A stretch of 64,000 nt of DNA. It comes from Siphonodentalium dalli (Eukaryota > Mollusca > Scaphopoda > Gadilida > Siphonodentaliidae). Where the stretch lies: positions 189,478,369 through 189,542,368 of the forward strand of contig CP136061.1 in NCBI GenBank assembly GCA_032622095.1. Direction: 5' to 3'. Below, one piece after another: positions 35,936 through 48,700 of the stretch (position 1 is the stretch's first letter; each line of letters starts with the position of its first letter). The translations under genes were made by a program, and so were the position numbers. The notes beneath the pieces are model-generated. The model was given only the letters and a program-made list of their open reading frames with translations. It had not been told where the DNA came from and did no database searches.

Positions 35936-36684
35936 CATAGAAATTCATCAGCTATTATCAACTTCTCGCATTATAGTTCATTATATTTAGGCCTACCAAG
36001 ACAGGAAAATGGAAACACAAAACGCTCTTTATTATTCAAATTCCATGCATGAGGGAGGACTTATAATAATGTGCAATATGCTCAAAACTGAAGGAAGATA
36101 TATTTTTGATCATTCTATTGTTTAATGGACGATCTCAGGTCGCAGATATTTTGTGTAGTGTGGAATATAAATGTCTGTAGTGACATCCAATTCCCATTAA
36201 TTCATCTGGAGACTGGACTGGACTCTGGAGGGATCAGGAAATATAAGCTGACATTGACAACAGATACCGGTAATACTATTAATAGAAAGTGCAGTAAGAA
36301 TCCTATTAATAGTATTATTAAGTATTAATTGTTGGGAAATGTTAGTATTCATGCGGATGAATGGAACCGACCCTATATCCGAGTATGTTGGCATTATGTA
36401 GGCCCAAAATGGCCCTATAGACTATAGTAGTATCTAAAGACTAAACGTACAGAGTCATGCACAGACATACGTACAGACTACAGTACACCGGACATAAAAA
36501 TAAAAAAGCTAAAGAAATGGCGTCAAATTGAGTTGAAATAAATTTTCATGAGAGAGTGTTCAGTTATCTGTTAAAGTTATGTGTTAGTACCTTATGGCTA
36601 TTCAATTAGGAGTCCAATTATGACAAATTTTACAGTTATATAACAGATCAATGGATGAAAGAATGAAAGAAGGTCGGTGCTTGT
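35936..36684. other. Region upstream of PMPCB
   Basis: Contains one 'aacgctctttatt' motif (36022-36034) and a hairpin 'ctattaatagtattatt' (36302-36318, inverse near 36271-36287). No NAPEPLD untranslated exon could be identified. Confidence 0.4.
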
Positions 36685-36709
36685 CGGAAGTGAAATTATG
36701 CGCATGCGC
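36685..36709 (+). promoter_or_regulatory. PMPCB proximal promoter: ETS-like and NRF1-like sites
   Basis: CGGAAGTG (36685-36692) is a consensus ETS/GABP site and TGCGCATGCGC (36699-36709) a perfect palindromic NRF1 site. Both lie 20-45 bp before the PMPCB ATG, with no TATA box seen. This pair is characteristic of nuclear genes for mitochondrial proteins. Function here is inferred from motif and position. Confidence 0.7.
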
Positions 36710-36729
36710 TCTATTATCCAAATTCGATC

Positions 36730-36792
36730 ATGGCGACTCGTCTGCTGAGAATAACCTCCTCGTTATCTCGTGCTATTTCTACCAATAACAAG
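36730..36792 (+). CDS. PMPCB: PMPCB exon 1 (presequence)
   Basis: The ATG at 36730 opens 21 codons, [21 protein letters not shown], basic and hydroxylated like a mitochondrial targeting peptide. It joins exon 2 in phase 0. There is no homology proof for so short an exon. The call rests on position, the promoter motifs just upstream and the targeting character. The donor GTGCTC is poor, so the exact 3' border could differ. Confidence 0.75.
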
Positions 36793-39700
36793 GTGCTCAG
36801 ACAGTGATTTTTAATCGTATAGTTAAATAACTAGATAAAGGTTTTATTTCCGAGAACTTAGTGCTTCGGATTGCTTTAAAATACATATAGCCTCTGTTCA
36901 AATTTAAGCGAACACGTTTGTTTTGACACTTTTTTTGTGAAAAAAGTTTCACCTTCATTCAAAGTCAATGTTTTTTGTTTCAGTATTTAAAAGCATCTTA
37001 CACTCAAATATTTGAATACTTTTATAAACGGGAGTGTGTGTCGGAATTTCTTTTGAATTGATTTAACTTTATTTCCGATAATATCGGTTTTATTTTATGA
37101 TCTTGTTACCCGTTTTCGTGCGAAGAGGGCAAACCTGCAAAGGCTTCACGGGTGATACTATTTACCGAGAACAAGTCTAAAATTAATAATTAAGTAATAA
37201 TAATGTTCAATTATAGTGTATATATCAATCTTAAGTGAATATTACACCATATCTGACCTTTTAAATGACATATATATGTTATATATACCGAGGCGTCTTC
37301 ATCTCTAGACTCTACACAGGAAATTGAGGAATCAATCCAACAATTGAACTCACTGACGCTAATCTGTAATCATAATGGGGTCGTTGACGCGTAACGTTTT
37401 ATACATAAATGCACACCGTGTGTACATACATACTAATTTTTTATGATACTAGTAAATGAACACCACTCACCAGTCTCAGTCGGCGCGCGAGAATGAAATG
37501 TTGCCGTAAATAATTGCCGTCTGCTTCAATTAGACTATATTTTCTTCCGTAGTTCTGATAAAGGCATTGTTTTATCACAATGACGAAACTGTAATAAAAT
37601 TGATCATCGGTCGCATATTGATCATTAATATAGTACCGGTATTAAACAGGGACCGAAAGAACTGCATGGTTGTTTGATCGATGAACGGAAGAAAATGAAC
37701 TTACAAAAAATATCAACACATGTGCATTTATGTAGAAAACACTACGACAATGACCCTGTCACGTGACACTACGCGAGACTGGTGTGCATTTATGTATACA
37801 GAAATGCACACAGTGTGCATCTACTCTTGAGGTCCTTAATAAAAGTACAGGGTGGAATAATAGTACAGGTTGGAAAATGTCGCGTAACTGAATAATAGTA
37901 CAGGGCGGAATAAACGTACAGACTAGAAATATTAGTACCATACATCCCAACAAAACGCACCATCTGACTGGTTTACTGATGCCATGTGACAGAAATAGTT
38001 TCGATGGATAGCCAGGTCTGTGAATCTTCAGTGTGCTGATCACTGTCAACAATCAAGAGTTCATTTATCTATGAATAACACAATTTAAGATTGGTGCATT
38101 ATTTATTTTGGTTAATTTAATAAACGTACAGGACCAAATAACGATCGTACAGGTGGGAATTTTACCTCGATTTTAATAATCGTACATGTATGTTTATTAG
38201 GCACTCAAGAGTATGTATAAAACATTACGACAACGACCCCATTAGCCTCACTGACCTAGTTACAGACTGTGAAGTTGAGTGGGTAAAGATAAAGACCAAA
38301 CTTGTCCACAGCCAAGAAAGACCTCTATCTTGAAGCCTTTTATATGCCACACCGAGACATAAAACGCCTCACTGAACTCAATATATCGTTGCGCACACTC
38401 AACGTAAAACATCAAAAGGACATAATTATCTCAGGCGACTTCAACTGCCCGGACATAAATTGGGACAACTTGGTAGTGAAACCATGGCAGCTGATACATA
38501 TCCAGAGAACACTGATCGATATATATGTATTGAACATGACTGAAGCAGGTACAAAGAAATCCAACAACAGAAGAAAATGTCTTTGACCTAGTGTTCAAAC
38601 GATTAGTCGACAAATAATCGTCGACGCTGGTTTTTCGGGTAATCGACTCTAACTTCCACAGTCGACTAGTCGAAATACAGTATCTAATCTCATCAGCTGG
38701 CCTTGACAATGCATGGTTTCACTAAATGTGGGTCAGAAAAGCAGCAAAGATAGCTAGTCTATGTTCAAGAAGCTTTCCAAAGTCCAAACATATGTCCTAA
38801 TGTCGAGCTTGACATAGAACTACGCCGAAATTCGCCAATGCGATAATTCAAGTTAACCATTATCATTACAAGAGCAGTAACTCTATATTTGACTTCTAAA
38901 AAGTACGTGGTCCATAAACAGTAAATATTAGGTCGCGGCGTACTTGACCGACGTCTCACGCATGTTCCAGGTTAATGCCACGTGGTCTTTGCATTGCGTC
39001 ATTTAGTTTCTACGCTCGCGCACATTTCATACTCCCTATACCGCGGACGCAAACATTCGTAGTGCGCATTTCTAACCAACACAGGTAAAGAGGGAGGGGC
39101 TTCCACAAAAGTGTTCGTCGACACTAACTGAGTCTAACTCTCTGCTTGCTACGTACGCCTTACGGAAGTTATGGCAACTTACAAAGTAGGCCTATGTACA
39201 CATCGTATATATAATCATTAATAATTATAATGTGTGTCACACAGTATGTGTGCCACACAGTGTGTGTGCACGTTTTCTTTTGTTTTGAGCTGACTCTGAG
39301 ACTGAGTATCGTTTATTTTCTATACACTGGCAGGGAAGTATTTATTTGATTTCATGATTAACAGAAAATCCCTCAATTATTTCCTCAATTATTTATTCTC
39401 ATTATCATCGTAGATTCGTAGGGAACTTATTTGCGATCGGTGGGTTTCTAGAGCACCGGTTCATTTGCAACAAAACCACGTGACGTGTCACGTGATTCAA
39501 TTCTCCGATCACAGTAGAGTGTAAATAGTGTGATGATGGCACGGAATTTGTCATTTTCTTTCACATGTGCTTCATTAGTATAAGGTTGGTGATGTATTTG
39601 GCCGACTAGTCGACGTCGACTCGACTTTTGGTGTTCGACTAGTCGACTCCAGAATCCCAGAGTCGTTTGAACACTACTTTGACCTGGTACTGCCAAACAA

Positions 39701-42700
39701 CCCTGATTTGATTAAAGCAACAAGCACACCACCTGGTATGTCTGACCATGACATCATAGTGAATGATTGCAAAACTAAACCATATTCCAAGAAACAAATC
39801 AAGCGCAAAACATATGCTTTCAAAAAGGCGAAGTGGCCCACAATAGCTATTGACATTACCAACCTGTCTTGATTTATCCAAATCGTTTGATACAGTACTA
39901 CTCTTGGGCTCCAAATAAACATGCATGCACGTTTATTATTTTCTTGGGAAATTTCCCCCCTGCACAGTGCTTATTTATTAATTTTGAGGCTATAAAAATT
40001 GAAATCAGCACAAAGATTTCTATATGATTCTGTTATCAAAATGATGAGCTTATAGCTTTATGCATGTACATATTCATACATACAATTACATGTGAACATT
40101 TAAATATTGAATAAAACATCACATGACACATACTACATGTACAGTTCTTCCCACGAGACGGGAGCGATTGCTCTCGCACCCGTATGCACTCGCAATTTAT
40201 AATTCACGGGTGGTAAAATTTGCACTCGTACATCTTGTCAAAATGTTGATGGTCACTGTAATTGTTGATTCATTATTGAACTATTTGAAGGTACATTTGC
40301 CATCTCACTTAAATTATGGACATGTAAAAGTGTAACTGGACATAGGTCTATCCCACAATGACATTTTGTTTGAGAAAATCCGAATGTCTTTGAAATGTGC
40401 TGACTGTCACCGTGTTCAATGAACTGAATGCACTCGCCCTTGAATCTGATTGGACCAATAGGAAGTTGATTGACAATAGTCTCTAAAACCAGGGAACCAA
40501 TATATATACGGCATTGTAATCAGCGACGTTCTCCGCAATGTAATTGCGAGTGTACTTTGTTTGCATAAGTACAAATGTATACTTACATGTAGAAGTTACT
40601 AGTAAAGGCTATCACATGTCGTGAAGTGAATCCTGAATGAAACTAACTACAGTGAAACCTCTACATACCGGACCCTCTACAATCCGAATCCCCCCTCAAT
40701 CCGAATGAATTGTCTTGTCCAGAATTCACCCAAGTGCATTCTCACTAAAAATTACCTCTAAAATCCGGAACCTCTATATTCCGAATACCGGACAGGTTTG
40801 TTAGTCCATAATTAAGCGAACACTTGATTATTACCTCTGAATACCGGACGAGATCGGACGAGATGAGATCGGTCGAGACGAGAGTGTGTAATGGTATAGT
40901 GATTACGTACTCTAGTATAAGCGGACCGTTTAATTAGCGTTATTTTGTTCGGTGTATGCTTTGAACCCGATTGTAACAACAGGAGTCTGATTAGATATCT
41001 ACTAGTATGCTCATTTTACACATTGAGTGAACAATGGTGACTTCACAGATCGAGAATTAGAGCACTGACATATTGTTTTTGCAACAGTTATTGTGTTGAA
41101 TTAACCATTGTTTACAACCATTGTTGATCGCCGCTCACATCGCAAAACCCACAGACAATGTCGACGACGATGAAGAAGACGACGCAATCCATGACAGAAG
41201 CGACGATCGTGAAGTCGGCATGGTCGTCTGTTATATTTGAACAGTTTCTATATGTGGTTGTTTGTGTAGCCTTTATTGTCGCGTTGGGCGACTTCTTTTT
41301 GCAAGAATACCGGCACTAATAAAAATTATTTTTCTGTGTGGGCGCTGGGTTTCCCCAGCGATAAAAATAATATCTGGAAAAAAACAGAGTTGTTCTGAAA
41401 ACTAGCACCGGAATATGGCGGTACGTAATATATATTTTTCGATCGGGGTTAATGTCGTGGCATTGTCTGAAAATCTTATCAAATGAATTTTGTTGTGTAA
41501 AACTTGTGTTTATATATAGGTGTAGTATTTTTCTCCATTCCTCACAGTGGATTGCGAGACTAATAACAGGCAGTGTCATACTTCCGCATTTCGTTTCGGT
41601 TGTACGATGTAGGTTTTGGAAATTCCGGTAATGTTGTCAGCACGTAAATCGGACGATAGACTATTGAGTTTGGGCAATAGCATACAGAGAAATAATATGT
41701 CGGGTGCCATTTTCAAATGTCGGCACCACTCATCTGGTACCTGACATTTTGTCCTGCACTCAAATAAAAATTATACTCAGGCTTGGTTCTCGTAATTATT
41801 CAATAAATTCTCAGTAATCAATAATGCATTCTTGGTCATTCTTGGTATTAAACGGCGGCAATATATCACCAATGGTGACGCAATTTTCTATAAACCGAAC
41901 ACCTCTCTAAACCGAACGGAAGGGCCGATCCGAAGGGTGTTCGGTTTAGACAGGTTTTACTGTATTACCAAATAGTTAGCTTGTTCGGAGTCCTGCAATT
42001 TGCGGTTGGGGGCACACGTTTGTGATTGTTAACCACGCTCTGAAAGTTTGATGAAACTTATAGTTTCTGTAATATTTGATTCCTTTTTTTAGGAACCGCG
42101 GCGGTCCATCATTCATTCCTAATTTTATATTGTTTGTATATTTGGCTATTCATAAAACTGAAATTAATCGCTACGTTCGTTCTAACATCGCCTAGAACTG
42201 TGCTGGTATTCAATACATTGTGCTCATTAGTCATTAACCGTGGTTTATGATGCACTTTATTAACGTAAAATTTACATCAGCCGATGCCTCAAACAACCAG
42301 CGACAGTGCAGTTATTGAGTTGACCAGCACCCAGCCAATAGGTCATATTACGGAATACTTCCACTGATTATTAATATTAGGTACGATTAATCGATTATAG
42401 TCGATTATTGAAGATCGATTTTCAAAATCAATAATCGTGGCACCTCTATACAGTACCACACAAGAAACTGCTTGCAAAAATGCGAAGTTACGGTATTGAT
42501 GGAAACCTGCTTGCCTGGCTTGAAACCTTCCTCACAAAGCGCCAAATGTGAGTGACCATCGAAGGTGAAACATCTCAATACTAGAGCTGAAACGGTTGAC
42601 CCATTCTTCTAACCGGTTAACCATTGGGGTTAGCCGGATTTTAACCGGTTAACTGCAAATTTTTAGCGGACTTCTCTCAGACTAATTATGTCGACATTTG

Positions 42701-45700
42701 CCATGCTCCAGGGACAAACCTAGCTGAGAAATAGTAGCTGAAAGACCTTATTCACGGCATTTAACGATATTCAAAAACACGCATTCACTGTTCTTTTGCT
42801 GGCTCTCGTGATGGGGAATGAGCAAGTGAAATTCGTGAATGGCAGCGGAATCGCTTATTTGCAATTGCCGGTGATCAGCATATGTTTGGGCATTTGTAAA
42901 ACGAGTAAAAATAGTATGGGTATTGGTAAAACGAGTAACAAAACTATATATTAAAGATCTGTAATATATCATTATCATCATTGGTTTATCCTCCAATGAA
43001 TAATAAATAAAGACTAGAAAGTGATAACTAATATAACTATAGAACTAAAAGGAAGGTCAGTTAGGTCACAGTCCTATTCAGTATTCAAACTATTTGTCGG
43101 TATCATGATCGCGGACACTAACTATCGATAGCCGACATTAGCCGTGTTAACTTTTCAAATTTCAACACGAAATAATACCGAGTCTGAGGGGTGTCAATCA
43201 GATGACAGATTCACTGATTCAGTGACGTCATTGCTCTGAACTATCCTGCCTGGATACACAGCGACTGCCCACATGCTCTCGTCGGAAGATCAGAGAAAAC
43301 TTCAAAGGCCGGAATTGATTGAAGGTTGCCGACATGCTACTCATTGTCTGAAACTTCCGTGTGCACCAATTAATGCTTGCATTGCACTCTACTATCTGTG
43401 GCACAGGAGTTAGTATTACTTTTGCATCATTTATCTTAATATTTTGAGGGTACCAGGGCATTATTCACGTTCACATTCAACTGACAGAGCGGGATGCGGT
43501 TTCGTCCGGTTCATTTTTTTCTGACCAGTTATGTCGTTATCTGGATGCTAACCGGTTATCCGGCTGTCCGTTTCAGCTCTACTCAATGCGTGACGGTCGA
43601 CCCAGGAGTACCCCAAGGGACTGTGCTTGGTCCTCTTCTCTTCTTATGCCATATCAATGACCTCCCAGATAGCGTCTCATCACAGGTTAGACTAATCGCC
43701 GATGACTGTCTGCTCTACAGATCGATCAACAACCATGAAGACCACATCACCTTGAAAAACTTGAAAACTGGGCACACCTATGGGGCATGTGATTCAACAC
43801 CAAGAAATGTTATATTTTGTCCATCGCACCATCATCCTCATTTAGATACAAATTGGACAACCACCTACTCCAACAGGTAACAGAAAGCCCATACCTTGGC
43901 GTCACACTATCTAACGACATGCATTGGTCGCCTCACATTGGCCAATCTTTAAACAAAGCAAATAGCACTCTAGGATTTATACATTGGAACCTGAGAAGAG
44001 CATGAGGAAAGAGTAAACAAATCGCATATGAGACACTAGTGCGCACCAAACTAGAGTATGCAGCAGTCGTATGGGACTCTCATCTGCAGAGAGACATTGT
44101 TAATTTGGAGAGGATACAGAAGAGGACAGTAAGGTTTATCACTGGTGACTATACATCCAGAGAAGAAGGAGCAGTGACAAACATGCGAAAACATCTCATA
44201 ATGCTACAGACTCTTGAAGGCAGGAGAACAGATCAAAGAGTGCAACTGTTTGGCAAGATAGTGGATGGGCTGGTCAAGGGATCTGCGAATCGGGGATTTT
44301 GCATTGAATCGATCGAATCTCCTTCCTGATATCGACATCGAATCAGCTAGTGATTGACATTGTTTATCAGTGTATTTCGGTGTCTCATGTTAAAAGAAAC
44401 TGCAAAATTCACTAGATACTATATAACAATGTTAATCTCCTTAAAGGGGTACTGTACCCCAATTTCAATAAATTCCCGGTGACAATAGCGATCTAATATC
44501 AATATTATATTTTAAAATAACTAATTTGAGTCGACGATGTCTACTGAAAACGTTCCGGTTAACAGGCTATCACAAAAGTAAAATTGAATTATTTAATATA
44601 AATTCATTTATGGCTGGAGTCATAAAATGGCGAATTATGCCAGTACGAGTTACCGTTCTTGAAATCGTATCTGTTACGTGTCTTTTATCGACGGCCGTTC
44701 GCGAACATTATTGAGTTGCACATAACATGTTACCTGCAAAAGAAAGGCCCGCTATAACCGATTCGGAAAAAAAGGAGAAGCGTCAAGTATTTTTATAGGG
44801 AGTGAGATTGTTCGATGGAAGAGATTGGATGCATCAATTGAAGCTATGATTAATGAACTTACGGTTCTTCCTGCGACCTGTGTCTTCTCTGGTGAAGGTC
44901 AAAAACATGGCGCGTAGTTTGAAATCGTAATATTTTTGTTTCCAAGATCAATATTTTCTTTGTTAAATTAGGTTTATACGAAACTCATATAACACGAACA
45001 CAATCTAACTTGAAAGTTATTTCAATGGGAGTAAATAAAAAAATTGTCTATCCCTGTGTACAGTACCCCTTTAAACAACCGTTGGAATTGTGCTTTTTAG
45101 GAAAATCATGACACAGGCAAGTCAGTCTCGTGGAGGGTTTGGAATGGATTGTTTGTTGCATTGAATTTCTATCTAGCTGTGTCATGGCGAACATGACACA
45201 AGAAGTGACAGTAAGACACTTAAGGACAGTTCAATCAACATATCATAACTCCATGGAATGGAAGTCTCTTGTCTACATTATTTAATAAAGATAATAAAGA
45301 TTTGACACAAGTGGACATGGGTACACCGTTCAGTTACCAGTATATAATTGTTGTAGTCCGATACCAATAGTTGTTACCTGTTAAACTGTTCACCCCACAA
45401 TAGATCAAACCCCTACATCACAGATTCACAGTAGTTGTCTTCACGGAGAGGGTCCCAGAATACAGACACAAATTACAAGTGTTAAATGTTGTCAACAAGA
45501 TTCAACGGATCGAAACTTGGTGCAACACGCTCGATTTCCTGAGAAACAGAAATTGAAAGTAGGAAATTTATGCGAATTCTGCCGGCAGTGTCGCAGATAA
45601 CTGATCGCACAAATGATGGCGGTAACACAAAGGCATGGGCCATGCCTAAGTGTTAAGTAAGTACTAGCTGCATGATGGGTTTGTTTGGTGATCAAAATTC

Positions 45701-48700
45701 ATTGATTTGTGTAAATAGTTGTTACTTTCTTAAATCAGCAAGTGAATTTGGATCGAACATACATGTATTCATGACATAATAATGATGAGACATATGTAAC
45801 AGAACGAGAGAGAGAAGTGCGGGAGTCGCACCGAAGTTGGCAGCAACCGGAAAACCAAGCCGGTCACGCATCCAAGTACTAACCGGGCTCGAAGTTGCTT
45901 AACTTCGGTGATCACACAAAGCGTCTAACGACCGTGACCAAGAGATCTAGACCTCTCGATCAGAGAAGTCATCGGCCTTCTACATTTACAACGCGACCGC
46001 TACACTATTCCCTCGTTCTTTTTGAGATTCATGAATCTCACCCGAGCCCTCCCCCAGAGCGATTGCATCATGACACAGACTCCGAGGAGCAGACGAGCCC
46101 CCAGTTTAACAGAACGAGAGAGAGTTGCACCGCAAGTTGGCAGCACCCGGAATCCCAAGCCGGTCACCCATCCAAGTACTAATCTGGCTTGACGTTGCTT
46201 AACTTTGGTGATCACACAAAGCGTCTGACGACCGTGACCAAGATATCTAGACCTCTCGATCAGAGAAATCATCGGCCTTCTATATTTACAACGCGACCGC
46301 TACATACATAACCATATTTGATACTCGAAAGAAAAATAAAAACATACCGGTAACAAACTTTGCTCTACTATGTTGGCAATGTCTAAGCTCTGTGATTATA
46401 GACAACAACAAAAACTTAAAGCTGCCAGACCACGTATGTCGGGCCAAAGCATGGATAAAAGCTGATGGGAGTTTTCTTTTTCATAAAATCTATTTTAAGC
46501 AAGCTTATTTAGAAGAGGTGCCACGATTATAGATTTTGATAATCGATAATCGGTTGTCAATAATCGATTAATTGTACCTAATATCAATAACAGTGGAAGT
46601 ATTCCGTAATATGGCCTATTGGCTGGGTGTTGGTTAAAAAACTTGGCTGATGTAATTTTTACGTTAATAATGTGCACCATAAACCACCGGTAATGACTAA
46701 TGAGCACAATGTATTCAATACCAGCACATTTCTCGACGATGTCATGGTTATAATAATTGTGAGTAGCCATTAATTTTGGTGTTCTGAATAGCCAAACATA
46801 CAAACAATATAAAAGTAGGAATGCATGACGGACTGCCCAGCGGTTCCTAAAAAAAAGGAATCTAATGTTACGGAAAGTATAAGTTTCAACAAACTTCCAG
46901 AGTGTGGATAACAATCACAAAGGTGGCCCCCCCACCCAGAAATTTCAGGACTCGGAAAAAGTTAAATAATTGATAATAGTGAGTTTCATTCAGCAGTCAC
47001 CACACGATAAGTGATAGCCTGTAAACTGTGTAAAACAAACACGGTATTCAATAATACCCGGCACTTTCCGACGTCCAAAATAAATAACGTAGGTTAATCG
47101 ACGACAGTAATCGATTATCGATTATCGGCTTTATCAACGGTTCATCAATTATACGATTAATCATGGCACCCCTATTATTTAGTAATTGTTCACAATCTTG
47201 TCAAACCGAGAAGACACTACAAACTGAGAACAAGCTTAGGGCAATTAATCACTACCCTGAGCCGATATGCTGCATATTAAAACAAGATATCCGCTATATA
47301 CCGGTAGTGCGGCCGCCAAATCGAAAAAGAGCTCTAGTTTTCGAGATACCCCTACCCGCGGTAGAACAAGTTAAAACTGAGAGCATAATAGCGTAAGTGG
47401 TCACAAAAACAGTTAAAATTTGCATTTTTTTTTATTTGCCAGCTGCCTTTTGTAAACTGAGGGTCTGGAAGTCTGAATATACCTGTAATCAAATAAACCG
47501 TATATCTGGACAAACCTTTCGGTTGAAGATTCATACCGGTATTGGGTCACATTAAGATCAATTAGAGAATGTTGTAAATTCTTCATAAAAAATGTGTGAT
47601 TTTTTGACAAAATACGTGTTTGGGGAGGGGTAGTTAAAATCCAGTATCTCGCAAACCGTTCAAAATTTCTGTTAACTTCTTCCTACATGTTCTTGTCAGA
47701 TAACTGCTACACCATATGGATTAAATATTTTGGCATTATTGCAATATCCGTGTGAATGATAATGTTTGAAGAAAAAAAAATTGTGTGAAAAAGAGCGATT
47801 TTTCAGCAAAAAATAAATGTTTCGGCTCCAAATGGCAGTAAAATCCAAATTAACCACCACTTTTTGCATGTCAAGTAGATATATGATATCATGTACTAAT
47901 TTGAACACCAACAATGTTGGCAAATAAGTTAGGACATAGCCGCAGGGCTCGCTTTACCAAAATTGTTAATTTCTGGAAAAAGTCACTGGTGGGTATCCTT
48001 CATCGTTGATTTGACAATAGCCACCACCAATTCCATCACTTTTCACTATCATTTTCGTAAAGTATATATTTCTCCTTTTAAAAAAAATGGGTTTCAACTT
48101 GTTCTACCGTGGGTAGGGCAGCCCTCATAATTGGCTACGGCAATCGGCAATGCCTAAGCCATTTGCTGAAGCAAACTGGGCCACGATAAAGGGTTGCCGT
48201 AGCAGATTGCCGAAGCCAAACAATCTGAATTAAAAGGGCTGGTAGGGGTACCCGACCACTTTTTGTGTTTGGTCGCTGCACTACTAGTATAACGATTACA
48301 ATTAGTGAAGAATATCTTCGAATAATTATTATCGTTGATAATTTAATGATGTTATTCATGGAATTGCAATTGCTATTTGTCCAACATTTTGGTATGTTTT
48401 TATTTTTATTTCGAGCATCAAATATTTTAGACCGTAATCTTGGCATGAATTAATTGGTTAAATACTGTCTGTGTTCCGTAAGTATATCAGCATCTATGCG
48501 CTGTCTCATCAAATGTTCAATCCACTTTCACTTGCTGATTTAAAAAGAAACACGTCTCCACAGGTATAGACAACTCAGTGAATTTTGATCACCAATCAGA
48601 CCCATCATGCATCGGGGAGCGGAGGTCCATCTAAGTTTTAAGAACTTGTCCTCCAATCCCCTAGTATCTGTATATGAATATACTATTAAAATATGTTTAA

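Larger units (their letters stand above)
38246..44334 (+). pseudogene. Defective LINE (endonuclease + RT) interrupted by three insertions
   Basis: Endonuclease pieces: [16 protein letters not shown] (38255+), [16 protein letters not shown] (38422-38469), then [20 protein letters not shown] and MSDHDIIV (39685+). RT pieces: DLSKSFDTV (39871-39897), [20 protein letters not shown] (42456+), [22 protein letters not shown] (43582+), IADDCLLYR and, to 44329, [10 protein letters not shown]. These are CR1/Jockey-type blocks. The frame is continuous across each insertion once one target copy is removed. RT blocks before DLSKSFD are deleted, and there are frameshifts near 43800-44030, so it was dead. 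It sits in PMPCB intron 1, sense strand. Confidence 0.88.

Noticed and set aside
46495-46914. 139-codon minus-strand frame in PMPCB intron 1
   Set aside because: It lies almost wholly within a bounded non-autonomous hAT-like element, has no transposase motif, and its DNA recurs inverted at 41970-42440 with indels.
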